Shown here one piece after another: positions 10,484 to 20,485 of a stretch of DNA of 64,000 nt. The DNA is from Oegoconia quadripuncta (taxonomy: Eukaryota > Arthropoda > Insecta > Lepidoptera > Autostichidae). Under the pieces are notes generated by a model. It made no database searches, was not told the origin of the DNA, and was given only the letters and a program-made list of their open reading frames with translations. The stretch spans positions 34,590,836 to 34,654,835 of the forward strand of contig OX438748.1 in the NCBI GenBank assembly GCA_949316235.1, written 5' to 3'. Numbering within the stretch: the stretch's first letter is position 1; each line of letters starts with the position of its first letter. Position numbers and translations under genes: made by a program.

Positions 10484-10724
10484 TGGAATGTGCTAGAAAC
10501 CGAAATGAAAGAGATACACTGATGAGACAATTAAAGCTGAGTCAATACGCTGTAGGTTTGGCTCAATCAATTTTGGGTAAACCTGGATCAATAGCGGCCA
10601 GATTATTATATAATATGTTTGTATCTTCTCATCAGTGAATCTTGGTCAGGGTACGATGGGACTGTCATGTCTAGAAGGACTCAAGTCCCTAAATTAAATA
10701 AAGAATAAAAAAAAAAAAAAAAAA
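10484..10724 (+). mobile_element. LINE-g: 5'-truncated insertion with a 17-bp target-site duplication
   Basis: One frame is open from the 5' junction to a stop near 10638. It reads as a LINE ORF2 C-terminus (ERDTLMRQLKLSQYAVGL and ILGKPGSIAARLLYNM). A 3' UTR of about 70 bp and a long poly(A) run (about 10707-10725) follow. The flanks ACCCCTATTCATGTTGA (10467-10483) and ACCCCTATTCATATTGA (10725-10741) form the duplication with one mismatch. This is a clean, fairly young insertion. The clade is not resolved. Confidence 0.82.
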
Positions 10725-10741
10725 ACCCCTATTCATATTGA

Positions 10742-11434
10742 CGTACGGTACAATTCGGAGTTATACCTACTAATTGGTGCCTGTTATTATCGAAGGTGGT
10801 AGATTGTTATCTTTTCAAAGAATCATAGCCGATTTGTGGCGATGGTCTCTTTTATACAAACTGAAGTGTAAATATTAATCTAGCTCATGTTTTAGATTAC
10901 GTAATTCAGGTTATTGGAGCTATAAACTATTGCTAGCACATGTGATAACCAAGCCACATGGAAATGTGGTGAAACTAGACCGTTATTGGACTAATTCATT
11001 TTAAAGGTTTCGTACCTCTGGATGTAAAAATGGCACATTTATGGTATTTCATATATTTTTTTTTATTCACAACGGGTTGGTACTTGAACTCAATTATACC
11101 TGATGTTAAGTGAAGATGAGGTCAAAGGTGGAAGGTGGGTAAATATAAGGCCGTAGTATTTGATCTCTTTCAGCGTATTACATCAAGTCGATCCTAAAAA
11201 AAAACTTGTGACAGACGGACGGACAACAAAGTGATCTACTTTGTTAGTAAATTGTGCCTGTGTCCGTTCGCAATTCGTTGATTTTGCAGTTGTGGTGGAA
11301 TGCTATTGATATGACATAGGAATTATTATTTTTTAAAATTATTATGATCATTATTATAGTAATGAATGAAGAATGCAAACGATATATACATTTATAAATA
11401 GATAGGATAAATTAGTACCTAATATAAAATTTTT
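10742..11434. other. Spacer with an inverted-twin repeat and a SINE-1 tail
   Basis: 10846-10999 is an unclassified repeat present again, inverted and nearly unchanged, at 27745-27896. 11060-11147 is a SINE-1 3' fragment on the minus strand (CACAACGGGTTGGTACTTGA, AAGTGAAGATGAGGTC). The remainder to 11434 is unassigned. Confidence 0.5.
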
Positions 11435-11826
11435 AGCTATTAGCTTGCAGCATGAATGGGCCGGCTCGACCAGGGAAGTACCACCCTCTCGCAGAAGACC
11501 GACGTCTGAGTAGTGGCATTTTGCCACTGCGCTTCGTCCGGTGAGCGAAGGCGCCGGAGGCCCACCTTCCAGTCTCTCTCCAGAATGGTAGCGGTATTTA
11601 AAGAGTTAGTACCCCAGGAGGGTACCAGGCGTACCAGCACTGCTGGAGAATCCCTCATCGCTCAGGCTGCCCTACTTATTCTGGGGTGGACACCTTCCTC
11701 AAAGGCCGGCAACGCATCTGTGACCCTTTTGGTGTTGCGGGTGTCCATGGGCGGCGGTGATTGCTTTCCATCAGGTGACCCGCATGCTCGTTTGCCGCCC
11801 TCTCATATAAAAAAAAAAAAAAAAAA
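11435..11826 (+). mobile_element. SINE-5: second full copy
   Basis: It matches 1806-2192 from AGCTATTAGCTTGCAGC to the poly(A) with only a few changes and a short length difference near 11620. The last 130 bp are the LINE-b 3' end. No clear target duplication is visible. Confidence 0.72.
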
Positions 11827-11950
11827 TCACCACAGCACTGCTCTCTCAATTTGCGGGGATCCTACGGGATACCTACTACATGTTTAGCTCAAATATTGTA
11901 GTACTCGTAGAACTTCCATTATGTACCATGTAATATTCAAATATATAATA

Positions 11951-12279
11951 ACCGCCTCCGTGGCTCAATGTAAACAACATTGGGTTTACGATTCGGAGGT
12001 CGCGGGTTCGATCCCAGCGGGGTACATGTTTAAGTACCGGTTTGGTTGGTGGTAGGGCATTTTAAATGTCCGCCTGGCTAGCTACCACCATCTTATCTAA
12101 ATCTGTCGCCAAGCAGCAATGTTAATAGCATTGTTGTGTTCCGGTTGTCAGAGATAAGAGAGCCGGGCCCCAAATGGTTTGGGGTTTCCGGGTCAGACGC
12201 TTCCACCTTCGGCCTCATCTTCACTTAACATCAGGTGTGGTTGAGATCAAGTACCAACCAGTTGTTCATTAAAAAAAAC
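11951..12279 (+). mobile_element. SINE-1 copy, full length
   Basis: Complete from ACCGCCTCCGTGGCTCAATG through the B box (GGTTCGATCCC) to the A-rich tail. This is one of the best-preserved copies. Confidence 0.85.
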
Positions 12280-12584
12280 ATCCAAACACTATTGTTTGTG
12301 ATATCTCTGTTCACCCCATGTGGGATAAACATCGTGACGTTATGTATGTATGCAATCTACATAATCCTGTATATTTGGTAACGTCACGTCTTGTTTGTGT
12401 TCACTGCGGATTCTGGCACGTTTCTTTACCTGATTTTGGGGTAATTCAAACAAAACAGTTTCACCCGCTTGTCGAAAGAATCATGAGTTGCGTTCGGTGA
12501 GCTGTTTGCATAATTGTATATAATGCATTGGCATAAAAACCGGCTAAGTGACCCGACCAATGAGGGTTCCGTATTGTCAAATCA
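12280..12584. other. No gene seen
   Basis: A 60-codon ORF at 12318-12500 has no recognisable domain. Sequence at about 12535-12575 (AAAACCGGCTAAGTGACCCG, AGGGTTCCGTATTGTCAAAT) is a fragment of a dispersed insect repeat also seen near 26590-26660. Confidence 0.4.
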
Positions 12585-12762
12585 AATTAAATAAAAAAAT
12601 ATTTATTTCGTAGGATAAAAAAATATCAATTGAAACGTCACATATTTTATCTTATTATTAAGGTTTTTGACATTATTGCTCATTCACATAGCTGATTCCC
12701 CAGAGGAGAACGAGCAAGAAACTCAAGGGTTGCTCTTTGAAATAAGTTTGGGTTACGTTATT
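12585..12762 (-). mobile_element. LINE-d 3' UTR fragment
   Basis: Close match to 528-735, including ATATTTATTTCGTAGGATAA and GAACGAGCAAGAAACTCAAG. No coding part. Confidence 0.65.
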
Positions 12763-13295
12763 GGCAAATGCGCACCTATTTAAAAGGACCGGCGAACTTG
12801 CTTCTCGTCTTAACTTGCCCATAATAAAACACCAATACCCTTACACATCCCCACTGTTGGGGCACAGCCTCATATCACTAGGTCAGGTTATGGGATCATA
12901 ATCCAACACATGGTTCAGTGCAAATTGGTGAATTTGTGTCAGACGGGCCACTTGACAGTTAGTGTTTTTAAGCGGACCCTATAAGCCAACGACTTGGCTT
13001 AACGACGTACTTAAGCGGAAAAACCTCGTGTTAAAGTCACTAGTGGTTACCCATCCAATGCGTCTGCGACTGCGCCAGGAAATTATTTTTGTCAATCTTG
13101 AATTTACTACATAAAGACCTTTATCTATACCTTTTATTATCTTGAGGAATCAATCACTTCATTATCTTGTGCTAAACGACCTGTGGGTGGATTAAGTGCT
13201 TAAATTCTAGTTATATCGAGTATATATTGAATAGTGATAAATATTTGAGTTTATTGACCTTTAAACTTTCTAATAAACCTTTCGTATCATCAGGG
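12763..13295. other. Unassigned, probably old repeat
   Basis: The sequence is less AT-rich than its surroundings (for example CCCACTGTTGGGGCACAGCC near 12851). It has no ORF or match elsewhere in the window. It is followed by AT-rich spacer. Confidence 0.35.
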
Positions 13296-13425
13296 GCGTC
13301 GGTGGCTCAGCGGATAAGACACGGTCTCCCAATTTAGGCGGGTCGCGTTCGATTCCCAGGCAGGCCATGATTTTTTAAATTTAATTTAATTACTTATGTG
13401 CATTTATCCGACGATAAGCATTATT
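13296..13425 (+). mobile_element. SINE-4 head fragment
   Basis: TCGGTGGCTCAGCGGATAAG to TTCGATTCCCAGGCAGGCC is a tRNA-like head. ATTTAATTTAATTACTTATG and GTGCATTTATCCGAC of the SINE-4 body follow. It is 3'-truncated where SINE-2 begins. Confidence 0.68.
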
Positions 13426-13693
13426 CGACCTGTTTGGTGTAGTGGTTAGCAACTCTGACCACTATACCAAAAGATTGCGGGTTCGAATCCCGCTAGGGGC
13501 ATAATGTTTGTGTGATGAATACGGACATTGTGTACCTGGGTTATGGATGTTTTCATTTATAATAAGTATTTATTAAAAAAAATATGTATTTAAGTATATC
13601 AACCATCCACAACACAAGCCTATAATTGCTTACTGTGGAACTAGATGGCGCTGTGTGTTTGTCTAAGGATATTTATTTATTATATTTATTATC
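13426..13693 (+). mobile_element. SINE-2 copy, full length
   Basis: Head CGACCTGTTTGGTGTAGTGG, B box GGTTCGAATCCCGC, then GTGATGAATACGGACATTGT, AACTAGATGGCGCTGTGTG and a TATTTATT tail. It abuts the SINE-4 fragment. Confidence 0.82.
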
Positions 13694-13827
13694 AACAGGA
13701 TATTGATTTAAAATATTTGTAGTGAATATTTTAAAATTATCGAATTTGAACGAATATGTTGCATTTTTTTCTGTTACTAAGGAAAACTAAAATTCGCTCT
13801 ATTTCTGTTTCAATATCCTTTTTTGAA

Positions 13828-14000
13828 TTCGAATCCCGCGACGGGTAAATGTTTGTGTGATGAATATGAACATTTATTCCTGAGTCATGGATGTTTATAT
13901 AAATATTTATGTATGTTTATCCGTTATCTAGTATCCATAGTACAAGCTTTGCTTAGTTTGGGACTAGATGATTGGTGTAAGTGTCCGAAATATAAAAAAA
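13828..14000 (+). mobile_element. SINE-3 copy, head truncated
   Basis: It begins at the B box (TTCGAATCCCGCGACGGG) and continues with GATGAATATGAACATTTATT, TCATGGATGTTTATATAAAT, CCGTTATCTAGTATCCATAG and GGGACTAGATGATTGGTG. The ORF that spans this region is SINE-derived. Confidence 0.75.
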
Positions 14001-15385
14001 AAAACTACACTCAAATCGGTTCATGCATGATTGCCATATATCCGGACAAAGACTGGACACACACACACCACGTTCTCAAACACATAACACTCGTCTTTTT
14101 AGATGATCAACGTTTAATACTAGTAGATGAGAGTAAAAGCTGTTTATTGGTGTTATTTAAACAAACATCGAGAAAATACAGATGCGAATGTACCTACTTA
14201 TACTATCAGCAAACACCTACACTTATTGCATCTATAAAATCGTGGTACTTAAAGAAGGCCAATTAGCAGCAATATGAGTTAGCTCACCGCTAATCCCGAG
14301 TTAAATATTACGTCTCTAAATCAAACGATAATTTGAGGTCATGGCTGTTTGGTTTGTAAAACAAAGATCAATGTGATTGTCACGATTTGTTTTGTTGAAA
14401 GTTTGTTATCTGTCTTAGTACAGTCAAAGAGGTACGTTGACGGAGTTTTATATAGGTAACATGTTGTAATTTTTATTTCGTTTTAGGATTTCTATGTCAA
14501 GGATTTCGTTTATCGAACTTGGTATAGATTAAATATATGTAAGTAAATAAAGTTTTTAAAAACAAGCTTTTATTTATTAACTATAAATTAATAAAATATT
14601 AAAAAATCTATTAAATAACAAATATTTACCTATTTATCATTCAGATAGACCAAACCAACTGCGTTAAAAGCTAAATCGTCGAAACGCCTTAACCGATTTC
14701 CGCCAAACATGGCTCCTAAAGTATTCCCGAGTTAGTTATAAAAATAATTAAAATTTATAATATGATTGTAATATTCCAAAAAAGACAAAAACGATAATTA
14801 TAAGTAATAACGATTTTTTTTATATATTTTTGATTCCTGTTATTGACGATAATTTAAAATTATGAATAAATTTATTTATTTTGAATAAAATTATGGATAT
14901 TTTTATAGTTTTTTATTATTATCGAAAGTAGTAATCTTTTAGGCTTCTCGAATGCACCCAGTGGGTACATTTTGGATATGTATTGCATTTCAATAGCAAA
15001 AAATCTAAAAATATGAAACACGTGTATTTAGTTTGTTAGTAAATCCCTAGCTGTGATAACTAATGTTAAGGCAATCGGCCCTAGGGAGGATTAATAACGA
15101 GTTTATTGTACAAGATAAACATGATTTTAGTGTTTAATTAGAGAACGGGGTTGGAGGTTGAATTTCTGTTTTAGCTTGAGTACTACCATATTTAGGCATC
15201 GGTGATTATATTTTCTAGTTATGTATGAAATAGGTATATTCTCTTTTATTTTCATTTAATGTGTTAGCAAATAATGAACCTAATTATACGTGTAATTGTA
15301 ATTATAATTATCTGTTTATAACACCCGACGAGAAACGTCGAGGATGCGCGCATCAAGCTGACTAAAAAGCCGCGTAACGTGCTTA
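14001..15385. other. Long AT-rich stretch without a supported gene
   Basis: 14005-14100 is a dispersed repeat (CTCAAATCGG, GACTGGACACACACAC) shared with 3225-3310. 14640-14725 (GCTAAATCGTCGAAACGCC, AACCGATTTCCGCCAAACA) resembles repeats near 38280 and 59190. A dispersed fragment near 15325 reads ACCCGACGAGAAACGTCG. The rest has no feature I can support. Confidence 0.4.
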
Positions 15386-15455
15386 TGTATTCTATAAAAT
15401 CTGACTATTTTAAGTGTACCCTGTGTACCTACAAAATAAATAAATAATAAATAAA
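15386..15455 (+). mobile_element. LINE-c 3' tail fragment
   Basis: TAAAATCTGACTATTTTAAG and GTACCCTGTGTACCTACAAA are the LINE-c 3' UTR, here followed by AATAAATAAATA. Confidence 0.6.
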
Positions 15456-15690
15456 TAAATATTTCGGACATTTACACCAATCATCTAGTCCCAAACTAAG
15501 CAAAGATTGTGCTATGGATACTAGATAACGGATAAACATACATAAATATTTATATAAATAAAATATAGCAATTTTGATTTGATCTGATATGATGAATAAA
15601 TATGAACATTTATTACAGAGTCATGGATGTTTATATTATATATTTATGTACGTTTATCCGTTGTCTAGTGTCCATAGTTCAAGCATTGCT
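15456..15690. mobile_element. Two SINE-3 fragments in opposite orientation
   Basis: 15456-15562 is the minus-strand SINE-3 body (ACACCAATCATCTAGTCCCA). 15590-15690 is the plus-strand body (GAACATTTATTACAGAGTCATGG). The pair can form an imperfect foldback. Heads are missing. Confidence 0.65.
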
Positions 15691-15759
15691 TAGTTTAGGC
15701 ACATATTAGATAATAGTTACTACGGTTTAGAGCTAGATGATTGGTGCAAAAGAAATATA

Positions 15760-15922
15760 TCTGAAGCTGTCTTTTATGGTGCGTGGTCTCCACTCTAGAA
15801 CCTTGACACCAACTATCAGTTCTTCGAGCTATGTGGCCTGCCCACTGCCACTTCAAATTACTAATCCGCTGTGCTGTCGGCGAATTTTGTCCCTCGATTC
15901 ACTTCAGCCCTTGGATTACGTA
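15760..15922 (-). mobile_element. LINE-f: RT C-terminal fragment
   Basis: The minus strand encodes RISNLKWQWAGHIARRTDSW and then SRVETTHH. This is a classic RTE-like or endonuclease-RT LINE C-terminus. A second copy with stops is at 40055-40250. No full ORF remains. Confidence 0.7.
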
Positions 15923-16040
15923 ACTTCATCGGTATCGTTATCGATTACGTTGACCAATGAGAAACCATCAAATTACCGAGCGAGCGATGGGCTAACCAAT
16001 CACATGACAGAACGTAACCGATGACGATAACGATGAAACC
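15923..16040. mobile_element. MITE with 28-30 bp imperfect inverted repeats
   Basis: The left end AACTTCATCGGTATCGTTAT and the inverse of the right end GGTTTCATCGTTATCGTCAT match in most positions, followed by CGRTTACGTT on both arms. The core has ATTGGT and CCAATCACATGACAGAACG. A second copy lies at 19127-19742, split by a later insertion. No coding capacity. Confidence 0.65.
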
Positions 16041-16114
16041 ATGTAATAGAACCGATTCGAGATTCGATCTCGTATTGATACACCAAACATCACCCTCTCC
16101 ATTGTATAATAATA

Positions 16115-16307
16115 ATAAATTATTTCGGACACTAGATAACTACTACACTATGGATACTAGATAACGGATAAAAATACATAAATATTTATATAAACAACCA
16201 TGACTCAGGAATAAATGTTCATATTCATCACACAAACATTTACCCGTCGCGGGATTCGAACCCGCAACCGTTGGTTTCGCTGACAGCACTACACCAATCG
16301 GCCGTCA
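16115..16307 (-). mobile_element. SINE-3 copy
   Basis: Minus-strand copy with the body (ATACTAGATAACGGATAAAA), the line CATGACTCAGGAATAAATGT and the head with B box (GGGATTCGAACCCGCAACCG), ending ACACCAATCGGCCGTC. Confidence 0.75.
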
Positions 16308-16614
16308 ATTGTATGACCTTGCGCTTTCTTATGATTGTTAGAGATCACGTTTCTATGCAAATTATCTCTTCAAATATTTAGGTAAGCATTCATAGTAACC
16401 AAGAGTTCGTTAATTTGTTGACAGCGGACGTCTAATCTAAAAACAGTGTCAACAATCAATAAGCGAATGTTTGTTCCAAGCCGGAACACTTTATAAAACA
16501 CTTGTGGTTCAAAGAACTGTCTCCACAACGACTTTCTTACGATCTCTCCACTCGTCAGCGAGAATAAACCAGTAACACTACTTCGTAGAAACACTTAACT
16601 TTGCTGTAGGTAAA
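16308..16614. other. No recognisable feature
   Basis: A minus-strand ORF of 74 codons here has no recognisable features. No repeat match in the window. Confidence 0.35.
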
Positions 16615-16798
16615 ATAATCTAATTGTAAATGCGTAAGTTTGGACGTTTGTTGGTTTGTTCGTTGCTAAATCACGGCGAACCGGTAGAACGCATTTGGAC
16701 GAAATTAGGTATATAAGGAGAACATAACCTGGATTAAAATATAGGATATTTTTTATCCTACTAAAGTGAGTATTTTCCGCGGGATAAATAAATTAAAT
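16615..16798 (-). repeat. Dispersed repeat G copy
   Basis: Minus-strand match to 29818-30045: GTAAGTTTGGACGTTTGTTG, AAATCACGGCGAACCGGTAG and the GGATAAAA core. Confidence 0.55.
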
Positions 16799-17544
16799 AT
16801 ATGCGCTAATGACTCCAGGCTTGTTCCATTCATCCACGGTTCATTTTACGAAATGTACAGAAATGTACACGTGACACGGTGTGAGCCCGTCGCTGTTGAA
16901 ACGTGCAAGTCTTATAGATATTTAGAGTCTTTTTAACCGACGTCAATAAAAAAATCAAAAAAGGAGGAGGTTTTATGTTCGGGCCAAGGTATATATTCTT
17001 TTTTATGTATGGTCCCCGATACTCCGAGATTTGGCGGCTGATTTCCTTTGATTCTTTTTGTAAATGAAAGACGTTACCGTCAAGCTGGTCATATTTTAAT
17101 TTCAGTATAATCGGTTCAGTAGTTTTCCTGTATTCAGGTAAATAGCTTAATATATTTAGACGATTGTCGAGTTTTTGCACACTCGCAGGGAGTCTGTATA
17201 ATATGAAGATTGGGTTTGTGTGAAAAAAGTATAGAGTAGGCCGCTGTGATTACCAATAAATATGATAAGTTGTGAAAATTATCAGGTCAAGCTTGGTTCC
17301 AGGCCATCTAAACTCTAGGTACAAGAAGGGTAAAATATCGGTAGACTTCTTTAGATATTTTTTCAATTTTGTACTAGAAATAGAAATAATTACGACAGTG
17401 AACATCGAAAATAAATGATTAAGTGGATAAGACCGTTCCAGTTTTTTTTTTATTTAGCTGAAGTCGGTTGTTTTTTCTTTGTTAAAAAGTTTTTATTTGT
17501 CGGAAACCACATTACGATAGGTGGATGGCAAGACGTAAAAACGT
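16799..17544. other. Unassigned; contains a common insect dispersed repeat
   Basis: 16935-17110 includes CAAAAAAGGAGGAGGTTTTA and GATACTCCGAGATTTGGCGG, a motif I associate with a very common lepidopteran dispersed repeat. ORFs here (for example minus 16830-17180) have no domain and overlap it. The rest is AT-rich. Confidence 0.4.
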
Positions 17545-17628
17545 TAAATTTAAATGTAATATTAATGTTAATAGTGACGTTTTCAAGTGATAATTTTATC
17601 CTATGAAATAAAATATTTTGATTCGATT
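17545..17628 (+). mobile_element. LINE-d 3' tail
   Basis: GTGACGTTTTCAAGTGATAA and TTTTATCCTATGAAATAAAA match the LINE-d 3' UTR in plus orientation. Confidence 0.55.
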
Positions 17629-17845
17629 TAAATTTTTTGGATATAAAATTTTCGAGCACACTAAGTGGAATTACTGCACCAAATTTTTCAACTGTGGTCC
17701 AATCGATACAGAGTTTTATCAAAGAAAATCAAATATTGACAGACATATCAGCATTTGCTTGCAATTTTGAGGTGAACCAATTTACTCATCCCATTTTGGG
17801 GTCATGAGGATTCTGGTTTTCACTTTTTATGTTTTTATTATTAGT

Positions 17846-18138
17846 TAGTGGTTCCGCGGTTAAGACGCCGTCTTCCAATCTGGGAGGTCCGGGTTCGATT
17901 CCCAGGCAGGATATGTACCAAGAAGTTTTTAAATTTAATTTAATTACTTATGTGCATTTATTCGACTGCTCTTAAATGGCGAAGGAAAACTTCGTAAGGA
18001 AACCTACTGCCTGAGAAAATTCAAAGGCATGTGAAGTTTCCAACCAGCATTGGGCCAGCGTGGCGGACTATGGCCCATACTCTCCCTCATAATACGAGGG
18101 AGGCCTATATCCCTGCAGTGGGATGTTGATGATGATGA
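17846..18138 (+). mobile_element. SINE-4 copy, full length
   Basis: It runs from GTGGTTCCGCGGTTAAGACG with the B box GGTTCGATTCCC, through CTGCTCTTAAATGGCGAAGG and CCAGCATTGGGCCAGCGTGG, to CCCTGCAGTGGGATGTTGAT and a GATGATGAT tail. This is the reference copy for the fragments at 3405, 3940, 13296 and 44895. Confidence 0.78.
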
Positions 18139-18251
18139 TTATTAGATTAAGAATCAATTTGGGGCAATTGATTCAATAACAACTTTAGGTTTTGTTTAGA
18201 CCTAGCCCTATGACTTGTTTTTGTACCATTTTACTGTTAAGAAAATTAAAG

Positions 18252-18495
18252 TTTTTTTTATGTACAACGGGTTGGTACTTGACCTCAATCACACCGAAGT
18301 TAAGTGAAGATGAGGTCGAAGGTGGAAGCGTACTGACCCGGAAACCCCAACACATTTAGAGGACTGGCTATCTTAATCCAGCATTTTAATCCAGATTCTA
18401 ATCTGTCTACCAAGTTTCATCCAAATCCGTTCACCCATTTAGGCGTGTGGAGGTAACAAACATACACACACAAACGTTTATATAATATTAGTTAG
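18252..18495. mobile_element. SINE-1 3' fragment (-) followed by repeat G fragment (+)
   Basis: 18252-18378 is the SINE-1 tail and body on the minus strand, ending inside the element. 18398-18495 is repeat G (CAAGTTTCATCCAAATCCGT to TATAATATTAGTTAGG). Confidence 0.6.
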
Positions 18496-19126
18496 GATTA
18501 GGATATTATTATGACACATCTTAATCTAAATTACATTTTATGTACCTTAGTCACGTACATTATTAAAATATAACCACAAATATTTTATTTATGTTATCGT
18601 ATTTCAATATGAAAGTAATATATATACTTCAATATGTTTTGTTTTTATTTATTTATTTATATACAGTATGTACAATATTTATAATCAACTTATTATAATA
18701 TAATACAAATTATTATTAAAAAAAAAAAAAAAATCACAATTAAAAAACTAGCCCCAAGTCTCTGGTTGATGGAAAGGTATTTTATTTATAGGATCGAAGC
18801 ACCTGGAAGTCTGGGTCTCTGCCTACCCCTACGGGAAACAGGCGTGACTTTATGTATGTATGTACATTGAATAAAATATTTTTGATTTAGATTTTTCGAT
18901 CTGACGGTGATCATGAAATATTCCTGTGTTCTTGTGCCAATATTGTGAATCTTTGTTTGAAAGAAAAAAAGTTACAAGCCATAAATGGTGGTAACTAAAC
19001 ATAGGACCGTTGGTTATCAAGAAAGGTTACCACTCAGCATATTAATTCTGTGCCTCAGCATAAGCCACAGTAGTGGTCGCTCCTGCAGCGCTGATCTTCC
19101 GTGGAACCAGGGGTTCTATTACATTA
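18496..19126. other. AT-rich, repeat fragments only
   Basis: Poly(A) at about 18719-18733. Dispersed repeat near 18800-18850 (TCTCTGCCTACCCCTACGGG, AACAGGCGTGA), inverted again at about 59660-59695. No ORF supported. Confidence 0.4.
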
Positions 19127-19742
19127 CTTCATCGTTATCGGTTACGTTCTGACATGTGATTGGTTGGGTCACCGCTCGCTCGACAATTCGACGGTTTTTC
19201 ATTTTTTTTTATTATTTTATTTTATTGTTTAGGATAACAACAGCCACTAAACTTAAAACAAACAATATTACATTTACAATCTTAATCTAGGCCAATAACA
19301 GTTATCCACTTATCTATTACAAATAAACGTTAGATTTTACATATTATTAATTAAGTATCTTAATTGAGATGACGTGTGCTCGATGACACTTAAAAAAGTA
19401 CTAGTACCACCGTAATATAGGTGCACAAAAACATACATACATACTATACGTAATAAACTACATAATTAGGTATATTACAATAAAATATATGTGATAATTT
19501 TATATACCTATATTATTAATACTTACACACACACGTATACATAAAATAAATATGATACATAATTCTGCATAATAATAGTTAAATATATATTATATATACA
19601 AATAATAATATATAAATAATATCCTTTCCCCACCCAAACATTCTGTAACATAAATGCTAGTACATTTATGTTGTTGCGTTGGCTATAAATATCTGAGCAA
19701 CACAGTATTGGTAAACGTGATCGATGACGATACAGATTAAGT
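19127..19742. mobile_element. MITE (family of 15923-16040) split by a LINE 3' insertion
   Basis: 19127-19200 matches one half of the 118-bp MITE (ACTTCATCGTTATCGGTTAC, ATGTGATTGGTT). The other half (GATCGATGACGATACAG) resumes at about 19712. Between them lies about 500 bp starting with poly(T), which reads as the 3' end of a LINE on the minus strand (19201-19707). The insert is AT-rich and without coding sequence. Confidence 0.6.
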
Positions 19743-19769
19743 TACACAATCTAAGGGTTGTAGTGTGTG

Positions 19770-20091
19770 AAACCGCAGCTAAGCAATACCGCAAACCGCA
19801 GCTAAGCAATACCGCAAACCGCAGCTAAGCAATACCGCAAACCGCAGCTAAGCAATACCGCAAACCGCAGCTAAGCAATACCGCAAACCGCAGCTAAGCA
19901 ATACCGCAAACCGCAGCTAAGCAATACCGCAAACCGCAGCTAAGCAATACCGCAAACCGCAGCTAAGCAATACCGCAAACCGCAGCTAAGCAATACCGCA
20001 AACCGCAGCTAAGCAATACCGCAAACCGCAGCTAAGCAATACCGCAAACCGCAGCTAAGCAATACTGCAAACCGCAGCTAAGCAATACCGC
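19770..20091. repeat. Minisatellite: 14 tandem copies of a 23-bp unit
   Basis: The unit is AAACCGCAGCTAAGCAATAC plus CGC. The array is 322 bp, exactly 14 x 23, with whole units at both ends. The only variant I see is one C-to-T change at 20065 in unit 13. This homogeneity points to recent expansion or ongoing homogenisation. There are no spacers, so this is not a CRISPR-like array. The array ends 223 bp upstream of the LINE-i target-site duplication and is outside that element. Confidence 0.95.
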
Positions 20092-20314
20092 AAATTATGT
20101 ATATACAAAAATAAAAATTATAAATAGTTGGTACTACCAACTACTTATTATTTCTGTTTTTGTTTCGAACTATTAATTTTGTAATTATTTTATTTAAAAC
20201 TATTGTCTTAAAACTATAAGACCATTATAAAATTATTATTAAAAATGTTCTTTGTGTCTGTGGTCAAATAACTTAAATGTTTTAATGTAAAACTGTAAAC
20301 TTAAAATGCTAAAT
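20092..20314. other. AT-rich spacer between minisatellite and LINE-i
   Basis: No ORF or repeat recognised. Confidence 0.45.
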
Positions 20315-20327
20315 AATTAAATAACAT
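20315..20327. repeat. Target-site duplication, left copy (LINE-i)
   Basis: AATTAAATAACAT directly precedes the LINE 5' end and recurs at 25735-25747 directly after the poly(A). Confidence 0.88.
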
Positions 20328-20361
20328 CAGTCTCGTATCGGCACCCGAACGAGTCGGTCGC
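20327..20361 (+). promoter_or_regulatory. Inr plus DPE-like internal promoter of LINE-i
   Basis: TCAGTC at 20327-20332 fits the arthropod initiator TCAKTY exactly. The last T of the target duplication supplies its first base, and A+1 is at 20329. GGTCGC at +28 to +33 (20356-20361) matches the downstream promoter element consensus in five of six positions at its required spacing. Such TATA-less internal promoters are known for Jockey- and I-type elements. Function is inferred. Confidence 0.6.
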
Positions 20362-20485
20362 GTTGGGAGGTGCTTACTGTGACTTGCGATAAGCGGGAAT
20401 CGTACGCATAGCGCGCGCCTGTGCGCGCCTTGGAAACCGGTTGATAGTGAGTTATACCTATTACCACTATTACTGTGGTACTTGA

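Noticed and set aside
13426..13500. tRNA genes at the many B-box sites
   Set aside because: All such heads lack a consistent acceptor stem and are followed by SINE bodies and A- or AT-rich tails in many copies.
13823..14266. 147-codon ORF
   Set aside because: It starts in the SINE-3 head and runs through the SINE body and a dispersed repeat. No domain.
19770..20091. 23-bp repeats as LINE 5' UTR monomers, or as a CRISPR-like array
   Set aside because: The target-site duplication at 20315-20327 puts the array outside the LINE. There are no spacers between units, so it is a plain tandem repeat.
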